Origin: Tubulanus polymorphus
Lineage: Eukaryota; Nemertea; Palaeonemertea; Tubulaniformes; Tubulanidae
Assembly (NCBI RefSeq): GCF_964204645.1
Contig: NC_134025.1
Coordinates: forward strand, 7,755,001-7,819,000
DNA: 64,000 nucleotides
Direction of reading: 5' to 3'
Part shown: positions 38,389 through 51,205 of the stretch, piece by piece
How positions within the stretch are numbered: position 1 is the first letter of the stretch
How the letters are laid out: each line of letters opens with the position of its first letter
Program-made: the position numbers and the translations under genes
The notes under the pieces: generated by a model
What the model was told of the DNA's origin: nothing
What the model saw: the letters and a program-made list of their open reading frames with translations, nothing else
Databases searched by the model: none

Positions 38389-40408
38389 ACTTCACCTTAT
38401 CCAGACTGTATTGGTCAATCTATAGCCGTAGTCGCGGTCACACGGAGACGATTTGGCTGTAGTTAGTTACCTAATCGTTGGTGGTAAGCTTTTATAATCG
38501 GATGGGTGAAAATATCCGATTGTGAAACTAAACCACAGACAGGTTACTGACTAATTTGGCTGTAGCCTAATTGGCACGGATCAGGCTCGGATCGGGCCAA
38601 AACTGGCCCGCCCAAACCAGCCCATTTGGCAGTATGAAGAGTTCTTTCGTTCGAGTTCCTGTCATCTGTAGTATTTAACATTTTTTTTATGCAATTCCGC
38701 TAATTGATGTATGAAAAAGAAATATATATTGTACATGTTCAGTGACAAATACACTCCGTTTGATTAGAGAGTGGATCGGTAATGTTATTTCTTTAAAACA
38801 GTTATCAAACGATTCATCTAAAAGGTTCATTCTAACTTGGCAATAAATTTTGGAATGTGAGCCGGCGGTAATCCTCTCGAACACCAGAGCGGCAAAAGAT
38901 CAAGAATGCGACGGGAAGGCCAAATGCGGAGGCCACTCGGCGGGGATGTTTACCGAGGTTCGTAAAACATTGGGTCAACCTGATCTAATCGATCTTTGTT
39001 GATGGAGAAATAGTAACATCAGTGTGGTCCTTGAACCGAAGCCCCGGCAGCGGCGGCGGTGCAAATCTTTTTTTTCAGTGATGGTTACCGGCCCGTTTGT
39101 AAGTATAGTAACAATAAAGTGTATGTGAAGTAGAATTTGGATTGAATTGAGCCCGCATTAGAAACCATTCAAGGTCGTGTGGAGTAAATATTTTGGGCGT
39201 AAAAAAGTCCCACAAAGTTCATAAATTCTCTGCATATGCATATCCTTTATCCCCTTTATACTTTCCCTTCTTGATCTAGCGCTGTTATATCATGGATTCA
39301 ATCTGCTGTAAATTAGTAACTTAAGGATACAAACGGTAAAGTAGAGTCATTAAAAGAATTAAAAGAATATATGAAACAATCAAATTCAATTTCACCATAC
39401 CCCCCAAAATTCTTGAGATACTAAGCGATTAGGGTAATTTTTTATGAATGAAATTCATGTTACAGGACTAATGCATCATGAAAAGCTGATTCACCGGAAA
39501 TAATTCAAAATAGTTAATTTTTCGGCTAATTTTAGTAATTTTTTGCTAATGCTAATTAAGCATTTTTAATTCAAATTATCACCTATTAAAAGTTTACCCC
39601 TGTGTGTTTGTGTTTGTATGGTTTAGTTTCACGATTGGATATTTTCATAAACACATCCGATTTTAAAAGCTTACCACCAACAACTGTAGATAACTAACAA
39701 TTCCCGGTGCTGCGCTCTCTGCTGGAACCAATATTATTTCCTTTATTTTTCTTAAAAATTATTATGGCTAGAAACGATTATTAATTGATCACAAGAACAT
39801 TTTCAGTAACTCCAGGAGCTGTATCCATCGTTGAGTATCCTGTTGTATGATTAAGGTCTAGTACTAATTAGATGTGGCTACATCTGCGTGACATCAGAAA
39901 GTTTATCATATTGCTATCAAGCCGTTGGTGTAGCCATCATTACCATTGTTTTATTTAAGGCCTGTCACTTACACAACGATAAAAACTCAAATATGCAAGA
40001 AATCTCTTATGAATGATATTCATATCTAGAAGTGTATATTCAATAAGTTTTTGCTTGTTGTTTACGGTGCTGAATTTGGATGATGAACGCTTTTGAATGT
40101 ATATTTCAATTGTCCGTGTTGACATTAAATCCTGAATGGTTTTTTAAGTTTTAAGTAAGGTAAAACATTTATGATGGTATGAAATTAAAAACATTGCCTA
40201 CAATGTGTTTACAACTGGATACCATGTTTTAGTGCTGATTATAATCTAGGTTAATAAGGCCACTTAAATTCCTCCTTGGAGTACAGTAGTTGTATTGGTT
40301 AAGTGTTTTTGAGTACTTGAGATTTTTAGACCGCAAAGATTTTATCTATATCGAGTAAACTTTTGTACTTAATTGTCATTTGTTGCCCACTTCAGGTTTG
40401 ATGGCAGT
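38389..40408. other. Intergenic region between the TNF receptor and SAM-domain genes
   Basis: Contains the end of the TNF receptor transcript, a 1.24-kb inverted-repeat element (listed separately) and upstream sequence of the SAM-domain gene. AATAAA occurs at 38842-38847 and 39112-39117, but either may belong to the element. No coding exon was seen. Non-coding first exons of the next gene probably lie between 39.7 and 40.3 kb, because its start codon follows an acceptor. Confidence 0.5.
38457..39698. mobile_element. Inverted-repeat (foldback) element, ~1.24 kb, non-autonomous
   Basis: The left end 38457-38536 and the right end 39619-39698 are imperfect inverted repeats of about 80 bp, sharing GGTTTAGTTTCAC, GGATATTTTCA and AAAAGCTTACCACCAAC. 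No transposase frame lies between them. The interior has a smaller inverted repeat (CGGGCCAAAACTGGCCCG near 38,593) and an AT-rich second half. This structure fits a non-autonomous DNA transposon or foldback element that inserted between the two genes. Target-site duplications were not clear. Confidence 0.75.
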
Positions 40409-43400
40409 ATGCCTGTTGTATCGGCCCGTATTCCAAATCGCAGACAAAAACACAGTCAAAATCGTCCCGTTCAACTCCGAGAGGGTCGACCAATTCCCAA
40501 CACATATGCGTGGTCCGTTACTTCTTCAGTTGAACCGAAGCAATCATTAAAACCGAAGATGCCAGCAAAACCTGGTCGTTTCATGAAGAATCTCAGTGGA
40601 AAAGTTGTATATTCACCAAATAAACCGGGCCCTATTAATTTTACTGTTGATTATAACTGGACACCGCAAGAGGCTGACCAGGTAAGGAAAATTCGATTTT
40701 CAAATCAGTGATTTTGTTCTTTCATGAACTAAGGCTGCCAACTTTATGTGGTTTGAAATTTATTCTTCTAAATTGAAAAATATTATAGCAAATTTCTGGA
40801 ACTCCAGTGGAATCTAATCATCCATTTGCCGGGACTCGGCGTCCTAAGTCTGCACCACCATCGAAGTGGAATTACATCGGTATGTTTATATTGTTTGAAA
40901 GTAATAATGTTGAATTCTGCCAAGGCCAATTTCAAGGCCATGATAATGCCATATTTTCATTTTTTTTAGATAATTCTGGTGGCCATACTCCAATATTTGT
41001 ACGTACAAATGTAATGAGAAAAATTTGGTCTATTGTAACAAACGTTCTTATTACATAATATCATCATCACTACCTTACATGCATTCCATTTCAGTCAACA
41101 ACAGAATTGAACGATGATGTTGTGTCCCAAAGATTTGTGTCTCCTAATTATGCCAAGAACAATTCTTTCTTACAAAGACCTAAGAGTGATGGACCGATAA
41201 ACAAACCTCAGTATCCTAACCACACACGATTGACGCCGACTGGTGCAGTTCAGTCACCACATGCTGAGCAGGTACAGTAGTCCGGTTTTTATGGAAACAT
41301 GACACCAGTATCGTAATCAATGGCTTAAAATTTTTTTCTGAAATTATCTAAAAACTAATTGTTTTAGACAACTAAATCTTAAGACCAAATAAAAAGGATC
41401 TGTGAAAAATTGTAGAAACAGTCAAAGTTCTATGTCTTGTCAGGGTGTTAAGGGATGATGTCATTATTTTCTATGTATAGTTCAGTGGTATGAATACAGG
41501 TCATGTATTATCAGTAGAAGAACGTTTACGATCACTAGTGAATCCATCTGCTGGAATTGCCGATGCAGAACCTCAAATATCCAAACCGGTGAGCAAGTGG
41601 ACAACTATCTTTTTAACCCCACTCTCTACCAAATGGGTCAGCTGATCAGCCTATTATTTGTAGCACTTTGAAGACAGTGACATTCTGTTGCCTCCGAAAA
41701 AAGACCGGACTGCATCTACGGATGATAGCGTGTTTTACGATAATGAAGCATTTGATGGATGTTATTCACCATTTCGTGGTATAGCCAAACAATTGGGCAC
41801 TAACTACATTGTAAGTACATTTATACTACTATACCAGTATATTCACTTTGTTTTATGCAACAAATTTTCTATTAAAGTATGATTAGTACTATAATGACTA
41901 TGACTATTTTCTATCAAAGTATGACTATTATATCTACTTATCTCTTGTAAGCTTGCTATCATGCAATTCTTGTTGAAGCTGTAGTATTTTTACTGAATCT
42001 CGTCGATAGTTTGCCTCAGATGCATGTGTTTTCTATCACAGCCATCCAGACCCTCGGAGAAGAAACCGGGTCCACGAGCTGAAGTAATTCTCAACCGTCC
42101 TTATCACACACCTACCACTGTACCACCTCCGTATCGCAAACTTCCGTCCTATCACCAGAGCACGGCTTTCATTAGAAACAATGAAAAGTATGATTCAAAT
42201 ACAATACATGTCTATTTTTATAATGCCAAGCTTCTCTCCTTTTAATGTTTCAACCAGGCTTTAATGATTTGTATGTTGTTTTCAGTCAAGATGAGCTTCA
42301 GGATATTTGTAATAGGTTAAACAAGATGCCTGAGAATAGTGTGCCAACTCAAATAACATCTAGTCAGGTTAGTGTATGAAATATTAATCTGTCATTGAAA
42401 TATCCTTTCCGGAGAGGATGATTCTCCTAGGCTAGATGTCTAGGTTGGGTAACCTTAGATTAACAAACATCTACTAGTAAAACTACTATAAATATATAAA
42501 AAAATCAAGAATATTATTTGAATTATTTTGCAGCCAATTCTATCCAAGTCTCCCATCAGACAAGTTCAGGCTAATGCACTAATGTCAGAACAAACATCGT
42601 CAAGACCAACGCCGGTAGGAGAAAGCTCGCCGAGCAGTCGTAATTCTAGTTTTCTGAGCGCTTTGGGAGAAGGTTACATTAGCTACAGCAAACCGGGAAT
42701 GTATCCTCATTTTACGAACACTTCATCAGTTACCGTCCCGCTGACTACGCCCAGCGGTCCTCAGATTTCAACGCGTCCAAAGGATTACTATTTTCCACAG
42801 TATCATGTCCCGGAAAAGATTAGCTCGGCTGTACTAGAAACATCAAAAATGAAAAATCAAGGATATTACGGGTTTGGCATACAGTTGATGCCCAGCGATA
42901 CGATTAATATGCAAAAACGAATTAATAATCCGGCTGGTTTGAATTCCACTCAGGTGCCTCAGAGGTCTAGGCAACATGAAATAAATGAACTGAATCAGAA
43001 ATCTCAACTCGTCAAGAGCGTACAAGATTCTTCAGCTGAGGCTGGTGAATCAAAATTGTTGCATCATGCTAATGATAGAATTGAACAATTATCTGAATCT
43101 CAACCAGTTCAGTTTAGCGAATCGGATCATGAAGATTCATCTCATAACTCTGGAAATATTCCAAAACTCGGGGATCCATTTTCCGAGCTGCATATGGAGT
43201 TTTTGCGGCCGTTAGCTAGCGACGAGGAATCGATGAGGTCTGTTACGCCACCACTGCCTCCACTTTCACCGACCACATCGGTTACTTCATCTCCTTCACC
43301 GTCACATCAGATCACACTGCAGTCTTCATCGCTTAAGCAGTCACCTCCAGCTCCTGATTTGCTCACTAATACAAATGAAATAAGCCTGTCACCGACGAGG

Positions 43401-44912
43401 GGCGCTGGCAGTCCACATGTTGAGGTGAAGAGGCGAAGATCAGTTTCACGTTTGACCAGGAACGCAAGCTATGAAAAACGTCTACTAAGACAAGGTGAGA
43501 AAATTAGCGTCTCCCCGATCCTATTCTTACCTGATGTACTGTACAGATTTTAAGATTCTACTTTTATTTGATTTTATATTAAATTACGAGATGAGTAGTA
43601 CTATATTCACCTGATGAAGCTTCTATACATTAGTAGCGCAAGCTCGTGCGTCAAATAAATGGTAAACCTATATAGTACTACTCATCTCATTATTTATTCA
43701 AAACCCGGTTAACACGGCTACTCAACGAATCTTTTTATATTGAATACAGGAATAAATGAATCTTCTGAGAGTGATATCGAAATTTCCTCGAGTTCCCCCG
43801 ATCGAAGCAGAAGCAGTCCGATACGGATAATTACTCCGAGTAATCAGATTGAGTCGCATGACGCGGCAATCATACACAAAAAACTAGATGGCCTCGAAGT
43901 GATGTACCACGAAATTCTGAAAATGTTGGGCATAGAAAAAGATTTTGTTATTAGTGCTCGGAGGAACTCGACCAGCTCAATAGATATGGGGAAGCCGGCT
44001 GCCAGATTTCTTAATGTATCTGCTCAGAAGACAAGACACAAGGATATGAAGTATGTAATGTATTCTTTAACCGCTTATTTCTTGGAAAACTAGGATTTGC
44101 CTCTAAATTTGAATAATTTGATGTTTTTCAAGATTAATCGATAAACGATTTGCACGACTTGAATCTCATGTCGTTACACTGGCAAGAAGTGTGGCTCACT
44201 TGTCATCTGAAATGAGACAACACAACGTTCTAATCGACGAACTGGAATCTGTTAAACAAGAACTATTCACCTTGAAGCAGCAACAGAACAACATAGGCGG
44301 TGCCCATTCGGATAGACCGTTGACCGAATGGGAAAAATTCCGTAAATGGGTCTCGAGTATCACTAATCCAAGAAGGGTGAATAAGCTAAGAAAGTATGTT
44401 ATTGTACTACAGCTTCAATGCATTTGACGCTTCATACTCATAATAAAAGTATAATATTTATTTACATAGAATATCTAAAAAAATTGTTTACAGACATGTA
44501 GCGATAAAATGAAAAACAGCAGACAAATATTAGACAATAGTATAATGAATATAAAACAGTTCATTCTACATTAACCCTCATAAAATTTTGTAATTAATTT
44601 GACAGGTTTTTTGGCCAAGATCCTTTACTACATTTATTTCTGGAAAAGTTGGGATATGAGGTAAGCCACATTTACTGAATATTACTTGTTTTTGCTCTTA
44701 AAAAGCGGCAATTGAGTTCAATTTCTTTTATATGGTATTTTCAGAAATACGCTCAAAGGCTAGATGCTGAAAAGATTGGAATGATCGAGTTGCCTTACCT
44801 CACTGAAGATCGGCTACAAAAGATAGGCATTCCAATGGGACCACGTCTTAGAATACTTCAAGAAGCACAACTGTGTTTCAGGCAGGAAAACTTGGACATA
44901 TATATTATTTGA
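40409..44912 (+). CDS. Proline/serine-rich scaffold protein with coiled coil and C-terminal SAM domain
   Basis: Thirteen exons join in phase to 932 residues: 40409-40681, 40789-40879, 40970-40998, 41095-41271, 41481-41588, 41664-41810, 42042-42187, 42286-42367, 42534-43494, 43750-44050, 44133-44393, 44606-44660, 44745-44912. Start: the ATG (MPVVSARIPNRR) lies 15 bases after an acceptor (CACTTCAG), so exon 1 is non-coding. Residues 1-690 are low-complexity, rich in Pro, Ser, Gln and basic residues. A helical segment (LDGLEVMYHEILKMLGI) is followed by a coiled coil at about 775-830 (ARSVAHLSSEMRQHNVLIDE). A SAM domain occupies about 858-925 (GQDPLLHLFLEKLGYEKYAQ, GMIELPYLTEDRLQKIGIPM, GPRLRILQEAQ). 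SAM domains form homo- or hetero-oligomers. With no enzyme domain, a cytoplasmic scaffold or cytoskeletal adaptor is the likely role. The exact orthologue was not identified. Confidence 0.87.
43588..43688. repeat. 101-bp foldback insertion in intron 9 of the SAM-domain gene, with a hammerhead-like core
   Basis: Perfect 19-bp inverted repeats (43588-43606 and 43670-43688) enclose CTGATGAAGC, a short stem-loop, GCAAGCTCGTGC and then GTC. This order (CTGATGA, stem, GAAA-like, short stem, GTC, inside a long outer stem) is that of a type I hammerhead ribozyme as found in retrozymes and Penelope-like elements. The second core block reads GCAA instead of GAAA, so if it is a hammerhead it is probably inactive. 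The inverted repeat is certain; the ribozyme reading is inference. Confidence 0.55.
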
Positions 44913-47900
44913 TCATCAAAAAGTAGCCAGTGATATATAAGAAATCAGGCATAATACTTAGTAATAGAAATAGTAATTTAATTTCTATAGTGCCCTTTTC
45001 ACTGTGATACAATGTTCGACGGCGCTTTCCATTAATTGGTATTATTACCCCGAGCCTATAACTCTAACAATTTATCTGTCACCTCTCCATGGGTGACTGA
45101 AGTAACATCAGAGCAGCCGCTAGGCGCTCGGGTGTCATCTATCAGGCCAGTTACCCATTTACTCCTGGATGAAGCAGGGTCTGATCTAAGGAATGAAAGC
45201 CACTTGCCCGGTGGGCATGCATATCTGAAATTTCGCTTGCCCCCTCCAAAAGCTACTTGCCCTACACAGGTTGTCCAATTAGTGGATCTATCATCTGTTG
45301 TATCGACTGGGAAAAAAGCTTTGTGACGTAAAATTGCACTAGCCTGGTGGACAAGTGATAATGATAACCTACTTGCCCTGATGAGAATATACTTGTCCCG
45401 GGCAATCGGACAAGTGCTTAGATCAGACCCTGTGAAGGGGGATAAGTGGATAAGTGTCTTGCCCGGGGACAATGTATGGGGTTCAAACCCACGACCACGA
45501 GCTCTAACCGCTCGCTCAATAAAAATACTCAATAAATACTTATGTTATTTATTGTCTTTGTGGTCGTTTTTGAGAATCATTTACCTTATTAAACGTTTTT
45601 CAAGTTGCCAGTATTTCACTCATTCTGCTGTTACATTGCCATATGGAATGGTTCTTGCCAATTATAATGTCTTTGTTAGTATCTCTTGTTTGTTTGTATC
45701 CGGCTTTATATCATTTGGATCTTATCATAAATATGTCTGTATTGCAGATTTTGTTACATTGATGATTTTCTTGGTTTGCATAGTTGGTTAAATGATTATT
45801 TATTTGTTTACTGTATCTATATTTGAGCCATTATGTAGGATCACTGTCCAGTTTTCTTTGTTGCCCTGGACATGTCCCTAAGTTGCCATTTTCCATTCTT
45901 TCTTTATTTCGAAGAAAATGTATCATTGTTAGATTTAATGTACCGTGTTTCATGCAAGGCAATTTTTACATTCAAGATGTTCATGGAATAGTAGCAGCGT
46001 GCGTCAATATAGTGAAGCATGTAGCTCTGTACAGTTTATGCTGAAATGCTGATAATGTATACAACACATGTAGTAGTTCACGATATTTGTTTGATTTGTA
46101 GAGTTCCCTGTCTGTGCATTGTCTATTTGTTTATAATGAAGTCACCCGACGTTTTTTCGCTCTAATAACAATAATCTAAATTGTCAGAGGTGCATATTTT
46201 TGTCTAATTTGAAAAAGGTTGGGACAGGTTCCACAATTCTTGGGTTCTGTTTGAATCTAGAGAAATGAAATTAGTTAATTTCCAATACTCTTACCCTAGA
46301 GTCAGATTATAACCGAGAACTATAAAATTGCATCCTGATTTCTTGGGAGTTTCCAGGGGGATTGGTTTTGTGGCTCTGGACTCATACCTTCCCATTGAGA
46401 TTGCCCTTTCAATACAAAGATCATTAAAACCTGCAAATCTTCATATTTCGCCAAAAATATCTAACGAGGGTGGGACCCTGGCGTTCCAATTTTCCTGGAT
46501 CAGCCCCTAGTCTCACAGTACTGTTTGTTAAACCACATACCCGGTAGTAAAAGTACTGTGCAAGAAGTTGGCTGCTGATATTTTCTGGTTGTGATGTAAT
46601 CTTTCGTATGTTTTTGTATGAAGGTTACGTAGAATGTACTTATATAATTGCAGCAGTCTTTCGTATTATATTTTTGTTTTCTGAAGTGGTAGAAGTGTTC
46701 GCTTACACTTCTATACCGAAACATCTCCAGACAAGCAGTCTGCCAGAATTGATCATGCACACAGCTTGTATTTCATTGAAGTTTGTCCATCATATAGGTT
46801 GTTTCCACGAATCTGCAAATCAATGGCATTTGCTGTTGGTAAACAGCAGTCTGTATGTACATGCCACCGTGGAACTAACTGATTAGCCTATCTCTTCCTG
46901 GAAAGGCGTCTGTGTAAGAATAGTGTTTGAACCTTTCAACTTATACTATTAGAAACTAGGTCTGATTAATATATCAATGTGTTTTCATTATCACAGGTAG
47001 CAGCTATGAGTGAATACCAATTTGTTGTATACCGGTTTGTTGGGTTATAAAGCCAAAAAACAGCATAATGATGTATTTAAATAACAATAAGATGACCTAA
47101 ATATAGTCAGAGACAACCCCAGTAAGGGGATAATTATGTCTAATGATCAATCCATCAGTCACACTATATTTATCTATGATATGTACATCATATTCAATCA
47201 ATGTTATCTGAATATCTCTTCCAATTCAAAATATTGATATAGCATAGGTAACATGCAGGTCAGTTTTATCAAAATTTGGTGCTACCTTAATAAAAAATCT
47301 TGGCCAAACACATGGGAAAATTAAGCTATTTACCATTTAATCAAACAATGATTTAATCATGAAAAATATTATACTTTTATATTTTAATATAATTTATTTA
47401 TACCTCTTACTTTTCTGTGATAAACCAAAATAAATTGATGTTTGTCAATAAGCAGTTTGTTATTAGGTTGCTGGTTCTAATGCCCCTTTTCTTTCGAATT
47501 GGCTATTTGTTGGATTTGATTGAAATGAAGAAAATGAACAATGTTTTCCAGATTATTTCTTGATTCTCCACTAGTGGCCTTCCTTTTTTTGAGTATCCTG
47601 GGAGGAAGGATTCTATAGTCATTCAAGACTCCTTTGTAAAAGCATATCAATACAATCAATGATGATCCACTAACAAATGAACTCAATTCACATGTATTTT
47701 TCAAATTGAACCCACATTTTATTTTAAATTTCACCACTTCAAAAATACATTGCCTAGGAACGTTAACACCAGGTCTCAAACTCATGAAAATAATCCATCC
47801 ATACAGCTTTTTAATAATAAAATAATACTTCAGACAACTATATACACGTACATTGATATTCATCAACTCCCATAGCATCACCAAGTTTAGAGCAATATTG

Positions 47901-48990
47901 TGGAATAAGCCATTAGTTGAAATATAATGCAAGTGTGGAAAAACTATTATTACTGGCCTTTTAAAAAGACACATTCATTAAAATCTTTTAACACTTATAA
48001 TATCCAAAATGCCCTAATATGTTCCGATACAAATTTATATATACTGTAGAAGTTATATTCAAATAGGCCTACTAATTAAGTTTGTTATAATACATTAATT
48101 TTTTGAGAGTATTTCTTCATTTGAAAAAAAACTACATTTCTGAGAAACCATACAGGAGAAATCTAACAAAGATTGTTCAACCAGCATTACTGAGAAGCCC
48201 GGGTTTAAATGAACACATTGCTCACTTCAGTTGTCAGGTGGGCTAATATTCTATATAACCTGAACACAATACATATATATATATATATATATCAGCAGGA
48301 ATATAGTTTATTTCTAAATGTCGACAAAGATTTAGCACATTTTCATTGTATAATGTTATACACAGTTCAGAGTAGCACATTTCAAGTTAAATTGTGAAAG
48401 GACAGGGGAATGGTATTGCTTTATTATTAGACAGTTGAATTACAATTTTGAACACTGTATATAAAAAAAAATTTCTATTTGATTGACAGAGTTTTAGGGA
48501 TTAATGGGAAATCCTGCCTTGACTGTTGATTTGATAATAACCTTAATGCAGACAACCTACATTCAACACAATCTTTTTTAATCGCGTAGCATCATTTTAA
48601 ATGATAAAACTTTCAATCAAAGGAAATTAATGTTTTACATTGGCTAATAACATTTTCAATGTTGCAACTAGTAATAAGCACAGACAAGCCGATTCAAATT
48701 TCATTCAACCTTGCAGGGAATTTCTCTTACCTATTTCATTTAATGAACACAAGTCACATAAATTAATAATACACATTCATTTTTTTTTTCAATTTTCATT
48801 TTCGTCATCTCTCCAAATACGGAACATTCAAACAATAATCACTGCATAGTAAATTTATCGTATCCAATTCGCAAAAATCTTTAACTACATTTTTCCTATA
48901 ATATATACAAGTACGATATTAACCCATTCCTAATTCAAATAGTCTAGTTCTAAACTAATGCAAAGAGGTCATCCATCAAGGTAGACCAGT
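44913..48990. other. 3' untranslated and intergenic stretch between the SAM-domain gene and FAM162
   Basis: No coding exon was recognised. It begins with the 3' UTR of the SAM-domain gene; AATAAA occurs at 45518-45523 and 45531-45536 inside a SINE-like segment. A 165-codon open frame at 47974-47477 (-) has no domain, starts inside AT-rich DNA and is judged fortuitous. A short (AT)n run lies at 48273-48292. The end facing 49 kb is the 3' flank of the minus-strand FAM162 gene. Confidence 0.55.
45420..45540 (+). repeat. SINE-like segment with tRNA-type B box
   Basis: The segment TAAGTGTCTTGCCCGGGGAC, then GGGGTTCAAACCCACGACC and CTCTAACCGCTCG, ending in AATAAA, resembles short repeats common in the UTRs and introns of marine animals. 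GGTTCAAACCC fits a tRNA B box or T-loop and CTAACCGCTCG resembles the remains of a tRNA 3' arm. The preceding ~350 bp contains further tandem CTTGCCC/ACTTG-rich blocks. Its family is unknown to me. Confidence 0.45.
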
Positions 48991-48994
48991 CTGA

Positions 48995-49000
48995 TTTATT
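48995..49000 (-). terminator. Candidate polyadenylation signal of FAM162
   Basis: TTTATT on the plus strand, AATAAA on the minus strand, about 195 bases past the stop codon of the minus-strand FAM162 gene. It is the first canonical hexamer downstream. Not experimentally supported. Confidence 0.45.
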
Positions 49001-49195
49001 GTTGAAGGCACGAACAGCTGGTCTGATTGCTTGTTTGAAATAGACAACTAGTTAATGTTTAACCAGACTTATTCAATAACTGGTTTACAGTGATGCTGAC
49101 CTCGCGCTAAAGATATACATTATTCCTTCAACTTTGAAAATAACACACCTAGAGATACTAGGGACCTTTCATTTGAAGCCTGTTTCGAAGTCGAC

Positions 49196-49899
49196 TTACT
49201 CTTTGAGGGAAATGACTTTCGGTTTAGTGTGGACGTCACCGGTTTCCTTAACTTTTTTGTGCCATTCTTTGTTATATTCTTCAACACTGTGGCCGTGGTT
49301 ATGAGTGGTTTTTCCACTAAATATCATGGCTATGCAGGCTACTGAAGTAATGAATATCATACCGATGCTCATACGGATACGGAACCAATCTCTTCCTCTC
49401 TTCATCTTTGCCACCCTAAAATAAATTAAACAAATAGCCTAAGTAGGCAGTTGGGGTAGGCGTAGGGCATTATTTGATGATAAATTTTATAATATAGATG
49501 CTTCCAATCACTAGTTTTATGAATCTAGAACGGCAAAAAATTACTTACGACACTTTGTCCGGAACATCCGACAGGTTTTTGTATATTTTAGACCACGCCA
49601 TCACCTTCTTATCAAAATTCGATAATGTAACATATTCTTTCTTGACTTCTTGCTTTGCTGAAAATATCAAGAAATATGTATATTAATGAATAAATTGATG
49701 ATAAATCGTTTTGACTTTTTTACTATGTGACCGTAACGTGCTGCCACCACACATCAATTATCGAAAACACAAATAATGGGCAAAAAAGCTAAGCAGAAAA
49801 ACATTTATATTTACCCGCTGTAGATGCACCACTGCAGAATCGCGAACTATTCTGAACTAATCCCCGCGATGCACGAAATAATCTACTTATGGACAACAT
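49196..49899 (-). CDS. FAM162: FAM162 / UPF0389 family mitochondrial protein
   Basis: Three minus-strand exons join in phase to 137 residues: 49899-49815, 49657-49549 and 49415-49196 (stop TAA). The N-terminus (MLSISRLFRASRGLVQNSSR) is an arginine-rich, acid-free mitochondrial targeting sequence. The centre carries the family signature NFDKKVMAWSKIYKNLSDVP, followed by VAKMKRGRDWFRIRMSIGM. One transmembrane helix (IGMIFITSVACIAMIFSG) precedes a lysine-rich tail. Length and layout match the FAM162/UPF0389 (DUF1075) family of small inner-membrane-associated mitochondrial proteins. In mammals FAM162A is hypoxia-induced and promotes cell death; the invertebrate role is not established. The gene is transcribed away from ZUP1, with start codons 1.3 kb apart. 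Family assignment is confident, A/B orthology is not meaningful. Confidence 0.85.
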
Positions 49900-51205
49900 A
49901 GTGCAATTTGAGAGACAATAAATACTGAGTCGAAAAAACAGTTGTTTTTAACGTACTTTTTCACGATACTTCGCCCGAGACGATGAGGTTACATTCGAGT
50001 ATACCCTAACAATACAACGTCTTGGACATTTATATATTTTCCAAGCTAGAATTTCTCAGAAATCCGGCTAAATAGCAAAAGTCTAGATATTAGTTAGAAA
50101 TCCATAACACGAAATCGAATGAATCGTCCCTCAGATGACCTACGACTATATATAGAAATAAGCCGTAATTAGCAAGGGGTTAATCAAATTTACCCCAATC
50201 ATAAAAGTAAAATTCTGTCCTGAAAATCACAGATCGCGTATATTTCATCTAGCATATCATTGTCAAACATTCATTACATTTCTTTTATTTATTATTTCTA
50301 CTGCTTGATATCTTTCTACCTCTATTTCATATCTCATTAATTGATAAAATTAAGATAAATGTGTCGTCACGACGTTTCGTCCACTCTATTTTCTTCCCGA
50401 CAGATTCAACTTTATTCGATAGATGGCAGCACGTCGAAAATATGAGAAAATTTCATTAAATCGGGTAATTATTTCGTTGTTTCTATGCATAAATGTTTTT
50501 GATTGCTGTGATATAGTGTACACATGTTGCGCTAACTATGAGTGAAGTAATATTTGCTCGTGTGGTTTCGATTTCTTAACCTTAACCTAAGAAGCTCTGC
50601 ATTTTTAATTTGGACGCACTAATTATCGATTAAAAACATCACCCGATCGACTACGGTTGCTTCTCAGCAAAATCCTTTTTCATATTCTGTTATAGGTGTT
50701 CAGCGGAAATCAAATCATGCCTATATCTGGACTGGGGCTTCTGGCTCAATTATTATTCAGTGACGTTCTTTATAGACTCAGTTTGAGAATAACGTTGAAT
50801 TTGAAGTGTGAAGGTTCAGTGGTTGTTTTCTATGTTTCTACAACGTTTGTTTTTGTTGATGTGAATCATAATGTGGCTGATACGAGGCCTCAAACTTAAT
50901 TGTTATGGAACTGAACATTTACCAACTTTCAGCTTGAATCCATAGTTTCATTCCAATGAGTGTCCAACATTTTCGGCATTTTACGATAGTTTCTGTTATA
51001 GGCAGGTTAAGAAACCGCATGTTCAGGGGGCTAGTGCCTGCTCTATTAATACCACAAATTTGAGCATCTGCCGCAGTCACTGACTCCTAGTGGTAGTAGA
51101 TATCTAAAAGCGTGCTTCTATGAAAACTTTTCTCGTTAAAAACACTTCATACAAATTTAAGTTCATTTTCTTTTTGTTTTTCAGTGCTCATTTATTTGAT
51201 TGACG
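49900..51205. promoter_or_regulatory. Divergent intergenic region of FAM162 (-) and ZUP1 (+)
   Basis: This 1.3-kb gap separates the two divergent start codons and must hold both promoters and 5' UTRs. The ZUP1 start follows an acceptor (TTTTTCAG at 51184), so a non-coding first exon lies upstream, perhaps near 50.4-50.7 kb. I see no clear TATA box at a fixed distance and no CpG-island-like composition. Whether the promoters are shared cannot be told. Confidence 0.4.

Noticed and set aside
45036-45532. Overlapping 96- and 158-codon frames on opposite strands
   Set aside because: They fall in a repeat/SINE-like segment of higher GC content. Translations of such repeats give long but meaningless frames.
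47477-47974. 165-codon open frame on the minus strand
   Set aside because: It is the longest anonymous frame in the intergenic region but has no domain, an irregular hydrophobic composition and no splice or promoter context. It lies in the 3' flank of two genes. I judge it fortuitous.
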